DNA of 11,176 nt. It comes from Deltaproteobacteria bacterium (lineage in GTDB: Bacteria > Desulfobacterota > Desulfomonilia > UBA1062). The translations under genes were made by a program, and so were the position numbers. This document shows positions 6,383-11,176 of the stretch, one piece after another (position 1 is the stretch's first letter; each line of letters begins with the position of its first letter). The notes below the pieces were generated by a model. It was not told where the DNA came from and ran no database searches. It saw only the letters and a program-made list of their open reading frames with translations. The stretch is from the NCBI GenBank assembly GCA_016934135.1, contig JAFGTK010000129.1, positions 1 through 11,176 of the forward strand. Direction: 5' to 3'.

Positions 6383-6709
6383 ATGTTCCAGAAAATGGAT
6401 GATAACGGATATATCCCGGCACTTGAAGGGATCGAGCGCAAGACACTGGTGTACGGAGATAAGACATTGCTGAGCGAATTCAGGCTGAAAGGGGGCAGTA
6501 CACTGCCCGGGCATGCCCACCCGTACGAGCAGACAGGATACCTGGTATCGGGCCGGATGCAGCTTTCCATAGGCGAGAAGACATTTGATACAGGACCGGG
6601 AGACAGCTGGTGCATACCGGCTGATATGGAACACGGCGCAGTTATCCTGGAGGATGCAGTGGCCATCGAGGTCTTTTCTCCCCTCAGACAGGACTATATG
6701 CCTGCATAA
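6383..6709 (+). CDS. Small cupin-domain protein
   Basis: A 108-residue single-domain cupin, compact for the superfamily. Motif 1 spans about residues 38-57 (GSTLPGHAHPYEQTGYLVSG) with the HxH pair H44 and H46 and then E49/Q50. Motif 2 is GDSWCIPADMEHG (73-85) with H84. All expected metal ligands are present, unlike the cupin at 1651. No other domain is fused. The ATG has GAGGAGG at 6371-6377, an excellent ribosome site. It follows the dehydrogenase by 69 bases, behind only a weak hairpin, so the two may be co-expressed. Such cupins may bind or isomerise small hydroxyacids or sugars; the substrate is unknown. Confidence 0.85.
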   Translation: MFQKMDDNGYIPALEGIERKTLVYGDKTLLSEFRLKGGSTLPGHAHPYEQTGYLVSGRMQLSIGEKTFDTGPGDSWCIPADMEHGAVILEDAVAIEVFSPLRQDYMPA

Positions 6710-6765
6710 GACAAGAATATCCGACAGGCTGCAGGTATGGACAGCCTGGAACAGAAGGTTTTTTC

Positions 6766-6783
6766 ATGAATATGATGGAATGA
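6766..6783 (+). CDS. Possible five-residue leader ORF of the solute-binding protein gene
   Basis: MNMME with AGAAGG at 6753-6758, seven bases before its ATG. Its TGA overlaps the solute-binding protein ATG (ATGA, 6780-6783). The solute-binding protein has no good ribosome site of its own, so coupling through this mini-ORF would explain how it is started. Confidence 0.3.
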   Translation: MNMME

Positions 6784-7685
6784 GTGCAGTGATGTGTGAA
6801 AAAAGATATGTGAAAACCCGCCTCATGTACTGCGCAGCATCGGTGCTGGTGGTTATCTTGTGCACAAGTGATCTTTTGTGGACTACCCCGGCATGTTCTC
6901 AGGATCAGCCGCAGAAAATTGTGCGCAATACCACCGGGCAGCTGCAGAAAGTCATCGGGCGGGACATACCGACCGGTATTATTATCAATTATGATGAAGA
7001 CCTGGCTCCATTGAGCTACAGTTCAGAGGATTTGATGAAGGGTATCCTTGTGGAGGTGCTGGATAGCATCCTTGAAGGAAGGATGGGCTTGCAGGTGGAA
7101 CATCGCGGTTATTCCGGGAGAAGGGTCTGGTTTATGGTAGCGTCGGGCAAATCGGATGCATTCTGTTCGAAGGATGCATCCAGGGCGATGGAATATGCAT
7201 GGGTTGCGAAGACTCCTGTTTTCATGAGCTCTCCAGCACTGTTTACCGGGGTGGATAATCCCAGGAAAGAGGATATCGGTACGGTCAGTACCCTTGCAGG
7301 GATGCGTGCTTTCTCTCAGGTCGATTATCTCGGCAGCACCTGGGCCAGAAAGACATTCCCCAGAGATATGCTTGACCACATACACTGGGTGGGATCACTG
7401 GATGCCGCCTTTAAGTTGCTGGCCATAAACCGCTATGACATTTACGTGGGCAGCGAGGTTGCCGGCCGGTACGCCCTTGTGAGGACAGGGCTTACGGATG
7501 ATATCTTTGTGAGGAGGGTCTCCATAGGCAAGCCTGTGACATTTCATTTCGGTCTGAGAAAAACATATCCCGATGCACAGAGTATCATCTCGGATGTTGA
7601 ACGGATTCTGAAAGAAGCCGAAAGCGAAGGCACAATTAACCGCATTGTTGAGAAATATATAAATCCGGCTATGCAGGGAGAGTGA
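6780..7685 (+). CDS. Periplasmic solute-binding protein, family 3 (amino-acid ABC type), orphan
   Basis: A 301-residue extracellular solute-binding protein family 3 member. Basic residues (KRYVKTR) precede a hydrophobic segment around 16-34 and a likely signal-peptidase cleavage near ACS-QDQ (38-43); the -3 residue is not right for a classic lipobox at C39. The mature part shows LAPLSY...GILVEVLDSI (75-97), YSGRRVWFMVASGKSDAF (111-128), where the Dxx binding-protein pattern 'sGxxDa' is visible, and YDIYVGSEVAGRYAL (219-233). Family members capture polar amino acids or small acids. No permease or ATPase is adjacent, so it may serve a transporter elsewhere or act as a sensor. ATG 6780 is chosen by the signal peptide; ATG 6792 is an alternative. 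Nothing upstream of 6780 looks coding. Confidence 0.8.
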   Translation: MSAVMCEKRYVKTRLMYCAASVLVVILCTSDLLWTTPACSQDQPQKIVRNTTGQLQKVIGRDIPTGIIINYDEDLAPLSYSSEDLMKGILVEVLDSILEGRMGLQVEHRGYSGRRVWFMVASGKSDAFCSKDASRAMEYAWVAKTPVFMSSPALFTGVDNPRKEDIGTVSTLAGMRAFSQVDYLGSTWARKTFPRDMLDHIHWVGSLDAAFKLLAINRYDIYVGSEVAGRYALVRTGLTDDIFVRRVSIGKPVTFHFGLRKTYPDAQSIISDVERILKEAESEGTINRIVEKYINPAMQGE

Positions 7686-7717
7686 GATTCTTGCGGGCAC
7701 GCGGGCTCGTAAAACCG

Positions 7718-7738
7718 GGTATGAGGTATAGGGTGTAA
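7718..7738 (+). repeat. Three tandem degenerate heptamers
   Basis: GGTATGA, GGTATAG, GGTGTAA lie head to tail directly upstream of the extended -10 at 7748. They could be a binding site or a remnant of low-complexity intergenic sequence. Confidence 0.4.
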
Positions 7739-7747
7739 GTCTGAACG

Positions 7748-7756
7748 TGGTATAAT
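7748..7756 (+). promoter_or_regulatory. Extended -10 promoter element (distal)
   Basis: TGG followed by TATAAT, a perfect extended -10. No -35 match lies at the right distance. A transcript from here would begin near 7763 and include all the hairpins of the AhpD-gene leader. Confidence 0.45.
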
Positions 7757-7925
7757 TCAGGAGTGATTGCACCTGATAGGTGCTTCCACCTTAGACCTTG
7801 AAGCCTGGACACCGATTTATCCAACACTCCCCCGCGGTAGCGGGATCTCCGACAATACTCCGGCACTCCATTTACGACCTCAATGGTATTGATTCTTTCC
7901 GATGGTGTGATATAGATTCAGTCAT

Positions 7926-7931
7926 TATAAT
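7926..7931 (+). promoter_or_regulatory. Candidate -10 box (proximal) for the AhpD-like gene
   Basis: A perfect TATAAT, 51 bases before the ATG at 7983. The -35 region (TGGTGT around 7903-7908) is poor. A transcript from here would lack the upstream hairpins. Confidence 0.4.
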
Positions 7932-7982
7932 GTGTTGCAGGGATTCTTGCCTGTCAGTCCGTATCATAGGGAGGGAATGCTT

Positions 7983-8324
7983 ATGGATAAACTGAAAGAG
8001 ATGACCCGGAGGAGGAAGCGGGCTCACACCAGGCTGGCGGGGGCACGTTCAAAGGTGTACAGGGCCTTTCTCGACATGGAAGAGGCGGCCTTTTCAGATG
8101 GAGAGCTTGCAAAAAAACACAAGGAACTCATTGCTGTGGGCATTTCCGTTGTCATCGACTGTGAGTCGTGCATGCAGTGGCATATTGAACAGGCAGTGCA
8201 GGCAGGCGCTAATGAAAAGGAAGTGCTGGAGGCAATTGAAGTGGGTATTGAGATGGGCGGAGGCCCGGCCACCGTATCGGCGCGGTTTGCGCTTGAAGTT
8301 ATGGATTCCGTATTTTCGCGGTAA
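7983..8324 (+). CDS. AhpD-like carboxymuconolactone-decarboxylase-family protein
   Basis: A 113-residue, all-helical protein of the AhpD/CMD superfamily. The signature is C60-E-S-C63 followed by H67 (CxxCxxxH), which marks members with thiol-disulfide (peroxidase-like) activity rather than true carboxymuconolactone decarboxylases. The KKHKELIAVGIS block before it and the EVLEAIEVGIEMGGGPA block after it are typical. ATG 7983 has AGGGAGGG at 7968-7975 with seven bases between; ATG 7977 is in frame but too close to that site. The next gene encodes a nine-cysteine desulforedoxin-like protein, so an electron-transfer or oxidative-stress pair is plausible. No peroxiredoxin (AhpC) is adjacent. Substrate unknown. 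Confidence 0.85.
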   Translation: MDKLKEMTRRRKRAHTRLAGARSKVYRAFLDMEEAAFSDGELAKKHKELIAVGISVVIDCESCMQWHIEQAVQAGANEKEVLEAIEVGIEMGGGPATVSARFALEVMDSVFSR

Positions 8325-8330
8325 TGACAC

Positions 8331-8346
8331 GGCGGGTACGCCCCGC
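8331..8346 (+). other. GC-rich stem-loop between the AhpD-like and Cys-rich genes
   Basis: GCGGG-TACGC-CCCGC at 8332-8346 (alternative pairing GGCG-GGTA-CGCC at 8331-8342). No T-run follows, so it is not an intrinsic terminator; it could stabilise or separate the two messages. Confidence 0.3.
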
Positions 8347-8426
8347 TCAGACATGAAAAGCACAGCCCTTGCCTCTTTTCTTCCGGGGATTAATACATAG
8401 TATGAGAGAGAAAGGAGGTGTGTACA

Positions 8427-8609
8427 ATGGCAAGTTGTCATGAGATGAAAAAGGGTGAAGTATATATCTGCAGGGAATGCGGCCTTGAACTTGAGGTTGT
8501 CAAGGAATGCACGGATGCTGACAAAGAACCCCTCGGATGTTCCTGTGATGAGAGTGAGTCGGCATGCACCTTTTCCTGCTGCGGATCAGAACTGGTGAAG
8601 AAAGAATGA
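8427..8609 (+). CDS. Cys-rich desulforedoxin-like zinc-ribbon/rubredoxin-type small protein
   Basis: A 60-residue protein with nine cysteines. The frame GEVYICRECGLELEVV followed at the end by CCGSELVKK matches the desulforedoxin (Dx) layout, where two CxxC cysteines and a CC pair bind iron tetrahedrally. Here the ligands would be C15, C18, C51 and C52. Between them is a ~20-residue insertion rich in Cys and acidic residues (C28, C38, C40, C47), plus C4 near the N-terminus, absent from ordinary Dx. Iron (rubredoxin-like electron transfer) or zinc (structural) are both possible. ATG 8427 is preceded by AAAGGAGGTG at 8411-8420, one of the strongest ribosome sites in the window; the GTG at 8418 is part of it. 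Cytosolic; probable partner is the AhpD-like protein. Confidence 0.75.
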   Translation: MASCHEMKKGEVYICRECGLELEVVKECTDADKEPLGCSCDESESACTFSCCGSELVKKE

Positions 8610-8687
8610 CCGCCTGGAAACCGGATAATGAGGAGGGTGTCACTGCGCCCCGGAAGGGCTGCGGTAGAACAGGCAGGGTTTTTCTTC

Positions 8688-9443
8688 TCAGCTCCCGTTC
8701 AGGATAATTCCTACCGGACAGTGATCGGAGCCCGTGACATCCTTGAGGATAAAGGCATCTTTCAGGCGGGGACGCAGCAAGGCTGAGATGCAGAAGTAGT
8801 CTATGCGCCACCCGATATTCCTGGCCCGGGCATTGAACCGGTATGACCACCACGTGTAATTGCCCGGCTCCTGGTTGAATTCTCTGAATGTATCGATAAA
8901 ACCGCTCTCGATGTACCTGTCGAAATCCGTACGTTCCTCGATGGTGAACCCGGGATTTTTCTCGTTGCCCTTGGGGTTTTTCAGATCGATCTCCTTGTGT
9001 GCCACGTTGAGATCCCCGCAGAATACAACGGGCCTGGTTTCTTCCAGCCGTTTGACAAATGCGAGGAATTCGCTGTCCCATAGCTGTCGGTATTCAAGCC
9101 TGACAAGCTCGTGCTGTGAATTTGGTGTGTACACATTTACCAGGTAAAAATCATCGAATTCCAGGGTGATCACCCGACCTTCATTGTCGTGTTCCGGAAT
9201 GCCAAGCCCATAGGTCACTGTTCGCGGCTCGATCTTTGAGAAGACGGCAGTGCCCGAGTATCCCTTCTTTCCGGCACTGTACCAGTATGTTCTATATTCA
9301 GGGAGATCTATGCTGACCTGCTCCTTGTGTACCCGTGTCTCCTGAAGACAGAGAATTTCAGGATTGATGTCAGCCATGGTATCGAGAAAACCGTTCTTGA
9401 TTGCAGCCCTGATTCCATTCACATTCCACGAGATCATTTTCAT
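8688..9443 (-). CDS. xth: Exodeoxyribonuclease III (AP endonuclease, EEP family)
   Basis: A 251-residue member of the ExoIII/APE1 family. It removes nucleotides 3'-5' from duplex DNA and cuts at abasic sites in base-excision repair. Visible active-site residues are N7 (WNVNG), E35 (LQETR), Y105 (NVYTPNS), D144 and N146 (GDLNVAH), D215 (RIDYF), and D240-H241 (GSDHCP). Length is standard. The start at 9443 on the - strand has GGGAGA just upstream and begins directly at MKMISWNVNG. It converges with the Cys-rich gene: 78 bases separate the two stops, without a convincing intrinsic terminator. This is the only - strand gene in the window. Confidence 0.95.
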   Translation of the reverse strand: MKMISWNVNGIRAAIKNGFLDTMADINPEILCLQETRVHKEQVSIDLPEYRTYWYSAGKKGYSGTAVFSKIEPRTVTYGLGIPEHDNEGRVITLEFDDFYLVNVYTPNSQHELVRLEYRQLWDSEFLAFVKRLEETRPVVFCGDLNVAHKEIDLKNPKGNEKNPGFTIEERTDFDRYIESGFIDTFREFNQEPGNYTWWSYRFNARARNIGWRIDYFCISALLRPRLKDAFILKDVTGSDHCPVGIILNGS

Positions 9444-9461
9444 AACAGTTCTCCCATGAAC

Positions 9462-9470
9462 AGTATACCA
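9462..9470 (-). promoter_or_regulatory. Extended -10 candidate for the exonuclease III gene
   Basis: On the - strand TGG then TATACT. It lies about 20 bases before the ATG, giving a very short leader that still includes the GGGAGA ribosome site. No good -35 is seen. Confidence 0.4.
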
Positions 9471-9563
9471 GATCTGAGGCCGATGTTATGAATAAATTTT
9501 ATAGACCTGAATGAATCTTTTCTTCTCAGATGCCATCTATATATCAAAACCTCCTGAAATTGA

Positions 9564-9592
9564 ACGGGGTGCCTGACGCCCCGTATTTTTTT
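9564..9592 (+). terminator. Strong intrinsic terminator, + orientation
   Basis: ACGGGGTG, loop CCTGA, CGCCCCGT form an eight-pair stem (one G-T pair), followed by A and seven T. On the - strand the hairpin is not followed by a T-run. No + strand gene lies immediately upstream; the nearest ends at 8609, beyond the oppositely oriented exonuclease gene. Confidence 0.8.
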
Positions 9593-9671
9593 ATCCCGGT
9601 GCAGATTGAATAAGAAAACAAGCTGTTCAGGAAAATCAACGCAATACAAGAAGTGATCTTAACTAATTGTT

Positions 9672-9702
9672 TTGACTGCAGGGAAATTTCAGGTACTATA
9701 AT
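9672..9702 (+). promoter_or_regulatory. Candidate sigma70-type promoter for the DUF362 gene
   Basis: TTGACT at 9672-9677. TACTAT at 9694-9699 is 16 bases downstream and TATAAT at 9697-9702 is 19 bases downstream; either could be the -10. Transcription would begin near 9706-9709, just ahead of GGGAGA at 9714-9719. Confidence 0.55.
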
Positions 9703-9728
9703 CAATAATCACCGGGAGAAAATGTCCA

Positions 9729-10889
9729 ATGGCCGTTGTTTCCCTGTTAAAATGCACTACCTATTCGGTCGATGTTTTAAAGGCGAAGATTCTGGAAGGA
9801 CTCATGCTGATAGCGTTCGATCCGGATCGCTTTGACGGTGCCAGGGTTGCGCTGAAACCCAATCTTCTCTCAGCCGTAGCTCCGGACAGCGCCGTGGTGA
9901 CGCATCCTCATTTTTTTCAGGCAGTGGCTGAGATCGTGATAGATCATGGAGGCAGGCCGGTTCTCATCGAATCGCCCGCAGTTGTCTCTCTTGGCAATGC
10001 CATGCGCAAGGCAGGGTATCTTCCAATAATCGACAAACTGGGTATAGAGGTTGCTGACTTGGATGCGGTGGAAAAGATATCGTGCGAGGATGCACGCATG
10101 TTTACATACTTCGAGATCTCCCGTGCTTTCTTTAACGTGGATATAATTGTCAATATCCCAAAGTTCAAAACCCATGGACTGACCTACATAACCGCTGCGG
10201 TGAAAAACCTCTTTGGGGCTGTCCCGGGAATGAGAAAGTCGCAGATGCATCTGCGGTTTCCCGACAAGAGAGAATTCTCGGAACACATCCTGGATCTCTA
10301 CGGAGCGTTTCTGACCGGATTTGCCGAGAAAAAGACTATGCTCCATATCCTTGATGCCGTTGTTTCCCTGCAGGGGGAGGGGCCGGGTACCTCCGGGTCT
10401 CCCACAGAGACAGGGGCAATTATCATCGGAGAAGATGCCCTGGCGGTTGACTGTACGGCAGTAAGGCTCACCGGGCTGGATATGAATCATGCTGCAACAC
10501 TGATCATGGGTTTCACCCGTGATTTCGGGGTCTCTTCTCCCGATGATATACAGGTAACGGGTGAATCGATCGACGATATGCGGGTCCATGATTTTGTCCC
10601 TGCGAAAAGTACCGGCGTTCCAGTGTTCTTGCGTTGGACTCTGGCGAGGAAGATCATGAAGAACCTTTTTGTGGAAAAGCCCTTGCCCATGCAGAGTGCA
10701 TGCATACTCTGCTATCAGTGCCGGCTGATATGCCCGGCTGATGCAATAAGTGCGGCCGGAAAGAAGAAGAGGGTTCCTCAATTTGACTATCACCGGTGCA
10801 TACGGTGCTTCTGCTGCCGGGAGATATGCCCGCAGGGGGCTATAACGCTCAAACGGGGAGCCATGCAGTGGCTGCTGATGAGAAGATGA
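9729..10889 (+). CDS. DUF362 protein with C-terminal double [4Fe-4S] ferredoxin domain
   Basis: A 386-residue protein. Residues 1-290 form a DUF362 domain: KPNLLSAVAPDSAVVTHP (43-60), the NIPKFKTHGLTYITAAVKNL block (142-161) and the DAVVSLQGEGPGTSG block (209-223). Residues 325-335 (CxxCxxCxxxCP: C325, C328, C331, C335) and 357-367 (C357, C360, C363, C367) are two [4Fe-4S] motifs like those of 2[4Fe-4S] ferredoxins. DUF362 proteins are widespread in anaerobes, mostly uncharacterised, and thought to be iron-sulfur redox proteins. No signal peptide or transmembrane helix is evident, so it is probably cytosolic. ATG 9729 has GGGAGA at 9714-9719 with nine bases between. It appears to be a single-gene unit, with an upstream terminator and its own promoter. 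Confidence 0.85.
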   Translation: MAVVSLLKCTTYSVDVLKAKILEGLMLIAFDPDRFDGARVALKPNLLSAVAPDSAVVTHPHFFQAVAEIVIDHGGRPVLIESPAVVSLGNAMRKAGYLPIIDKLGIEVADLDAVEKISCEDARMFTYFEISRAFFNVDIIVNIPKFKTHGLTYITAAVKNLFGAVPGMRKSQMHLRFPDKREFSEHILDLYGAFLTGFAEKKTMLHILDAVVSLQGEGPGTSGSPTETGAIIIGEDALAVDCTAVRLTGLDMNHAATLIMGFTRDFGVSSPDDIQVTGESIDDMRVHDFVPAKSTGVPVFLRWTLARKIMKNLFVEKPLPMQSACILCYQCRLICPADAISAAGKKKRVPQFDYHRCIRCFCCREICPQGAITLKRGAMQWLLMRR

Positions 10890-10999
10890 GTGCGGCCGGC
10901 GCAGAACGTATCCGTTAAAAAAAAAGATGCAGTATGTATCTGCTGAGGAAAGATTCCGGCGGCATTGCATACAAGACAGGTCATATGTGATGAAAGAAA

Positions 11000-11029
11000 T
11001 TGACAGTGATCGGTTGTTTTTAGTACTTT
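11000..11029 (+). promoter_or_regulatory. Candidate promoter of the TrpR-family gene
   Basis: A perfect TTGACA at 11000-11005. The best -10 candidate is TACTTT at 11024-11029, 18 bases downstream and only a partial match, so it may need an activator or be a weak promoter. It lies under the repeat at 11012-11038. Confidence 0.45.
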
Positions 11030-11038
11030 TAGACAACC
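11012..11038 (+). promoter_or_regulatory. Nested inverted/direct repeat, probable operator
   Basis: Outer arms GGTTGT (11012-11017) and ACAACC (11033-11038) are a perfect inverted repeat. Between them TTTTAG occurs twice as a direct repeat (11018-11023, 11027-11032) around TAC. The whole element is 27 bp, spans the -10 region and ends 18 bases before the ATG, the position expected for an autorepressor site. Confidence 0.5.
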
Positions 11039-11056
11039 ACGTGAGAGGAGGCTTTC

Positions 11057-11176
11057 ATGAAACCCCGGTATGAGCTGGAGAAGATATTTGCCCGGATACA
11101 GGATCAGAAAGAAATGATCTCGTTTTTCCAGGAGATATTTACTCCCAAGGAAGTGAAAGACCTGAAACTCAGGTGG
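11057..11176 (+). CDS. TrpR/YerC/YecD-family regulator, 5' part
   Basis: The first 40 codons of a gene cut by the window end. The start is ATG 11057 with AGGAGG at 11046-11051 and five bases between. The helical N-terminus and the segment FFQEIFTPKEVKDLKLRW match the 'L...LTPxELxxLxxRW' signature of the TrpR-related YerC/YecD family, small DNA-binding proteins of about 90-110 residues. The helix-turn-helix that follows in this family lies beyond the window, so DNA-binding specificity cannot be judged. The nested repeat overlapping the promoter suggests it regulates its own gene. Whether it senses tryptophan is unknown; many YerC/YecD members are not known to. Confidence 0.75.
   Translation, partial: MKPRYELEKIFARIQDQKEMISFFQEIFTPKEVKDLKLRW

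Larger units (their letters stand above)
7686..7982 (+). other. 297-base non-coding leader with hairpins before the AhpD-like gene
   Basis: No convincing ORF is present. It holds a GCGGGC direct repeat near 7694-7706, three tandem heptamers (7718-7738), an extended -10 at 7748-7756, two mutually exclusive small hairpins (GCACCT-GAT-AGGTGC at 7769-7783; AGGTG-CTTC-CACCT at 7778-7791), a hairpin CCCGC-GGTA-GCGGG at 7831-7844, four CTCC-containing boxes between 7826 and 7869, and a second TATAAT at 7926. No known riboswitch class is recognised. Confidence 0.5.
9444..9728. other. 285-base divergent intergenic region
   Basis: Lies between the exonuclease III gene (- strand) and the DUF362 gene (+ strand). 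It contains the exonuclease promoter candidate, a strong + strand intrinsic terminator (9564-9592) and the DUF362 promoter (9672-9702). I see no supportable ORF: a 69-codon - strand frame overlaps the exonuclease start as ATGA but opens with TTG and crosses the terminator hairpin. Confidence 0.6.

Noticed and set aside
7900..7930. Fluoride-riboswitch-like GATGGTGT near 7901
   Set aside because: Only this short match is present; the conserved remainder of that riboswitch is missing.
7798..7995. 65-codon + frame inside the leader of the AhpD-like gene
   Set aside because: No ribosome site, unusual composition, and it overlaps hairpins and the proximal TATAAT box.
8610..8687. Terminator between the Cys-rich gene and exonuclease III
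   Set aside because: A TTTTT run (8680-8684) exists, but only four-pair stems (GCCC/GGGC, CTGC/GCAG) precede it; too weak to call.
9440..9649. 69-codon - strand frame ending as ATGA on the exonuclease III start, including a 16-codon ORF (9536-9486) behind AGGAGG
   Set aside because: The long frame opens with TTG and crosses a terminator hairpin; for the short one the ribosome site is 13 bases away, too far. No homology is recognised.
10917..10943. A9 run with a GCAG/CTGC stem, i.e. a possible - strand terminator
   Set aside because: The stem is only four pairs and no - strand gene precedes it; most likely a chance A-tract after the DUF362 gene.
9870..11036. 388-codon open frame on the - strand opposite the DUF362 gene
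   Set aside because: Its length only mirrors the + strand gene; the protein has no recognisable motif, while the + frame has complete DUF362 and double [4Fe-4S] signatures. It also runs through the TrpR-gene promoter.
1..11176. Search for CRISPR arrays, tRNA/rRNA genes, insertion sequences, phage or toxin-antitoxin genes
   Set aside because: None seen: no spaced direct repeats, no tRNA T-loop motif, no transposase or integrase signature.

Overview
The window reads as part of a bacterial chromosome, probably from an anaerobe. It carries compact, mostly + strand genes with strong GGAGG-type ribosome sites. The anaerobe reading rests on a desulforedoxin-like Cys-rich protein, a DUF362 protein with two [4Fe-4S] motifs, a CGGC-domain protein and an AhpD-like protein. 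The gene mix would suit a Desulfobacterota-like (syntrophic or sulfate-reducer-type) organism, but that placement is inference. I saw no tRNA, rRNA, CRISPR array, insertion sequence or phage gene.

Left part (1-5288), all + strand and tightly packed: the 3' end of a CvfB-like S1/winged-helix RNA-binding protein, a CGGC-domain putative metal-binding protein, a DUF2461 protein, a cupin, a tropinone-reductase-like SDR, a GIY-YIG (UPF0213) protein, an unrecognised 72-residue protein with an internal repeat, FolD of one-carbon metabolism, and a lipoprotein alpha/beta hydrolase. Most gaps are under 90 bases, so these may form one or a few transcription units.

Middle part (5289-8687), + strand: a beta-hydroxyacid dehydrogenase of the glyoxylate/succinic-semialdehyde reductase type behind a promoter-like site with a dyad; a second cupin; an orphan periplasmic solute-binding protein; a 297-base non-coding leader with two TATAAT boxes and hairpins; then an AhpD-like CxxC protein and a 60-residue, nine-cysteine desulforedoxin-like protein, which look like a redox pair.

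Right part: exonuclease III on the - strand, converging with the Cys-rich gene. Next comes a non-coding stretch with a strong + strand intrinsic terminator, then a DUF362/ferredoxin protein behind its own promoter. Last is the first 40 codons of a TrpR/YerC-family regulator, preceded by a nested inverted and direct repeat that looks like an autoregulatory operator.

Most genes are recognisable housekeeping or general metabolic families; I found no clear new multi-gene system. The best leads are the repeat-containing small protein (3197-3415), the Cys-rich mini-protein and its leader (7686-8609), the nested operator (11012-11038), the orphan terminator (9564-9592), and short upstream ORFs whose stops overlap the starts of two exported proteins.
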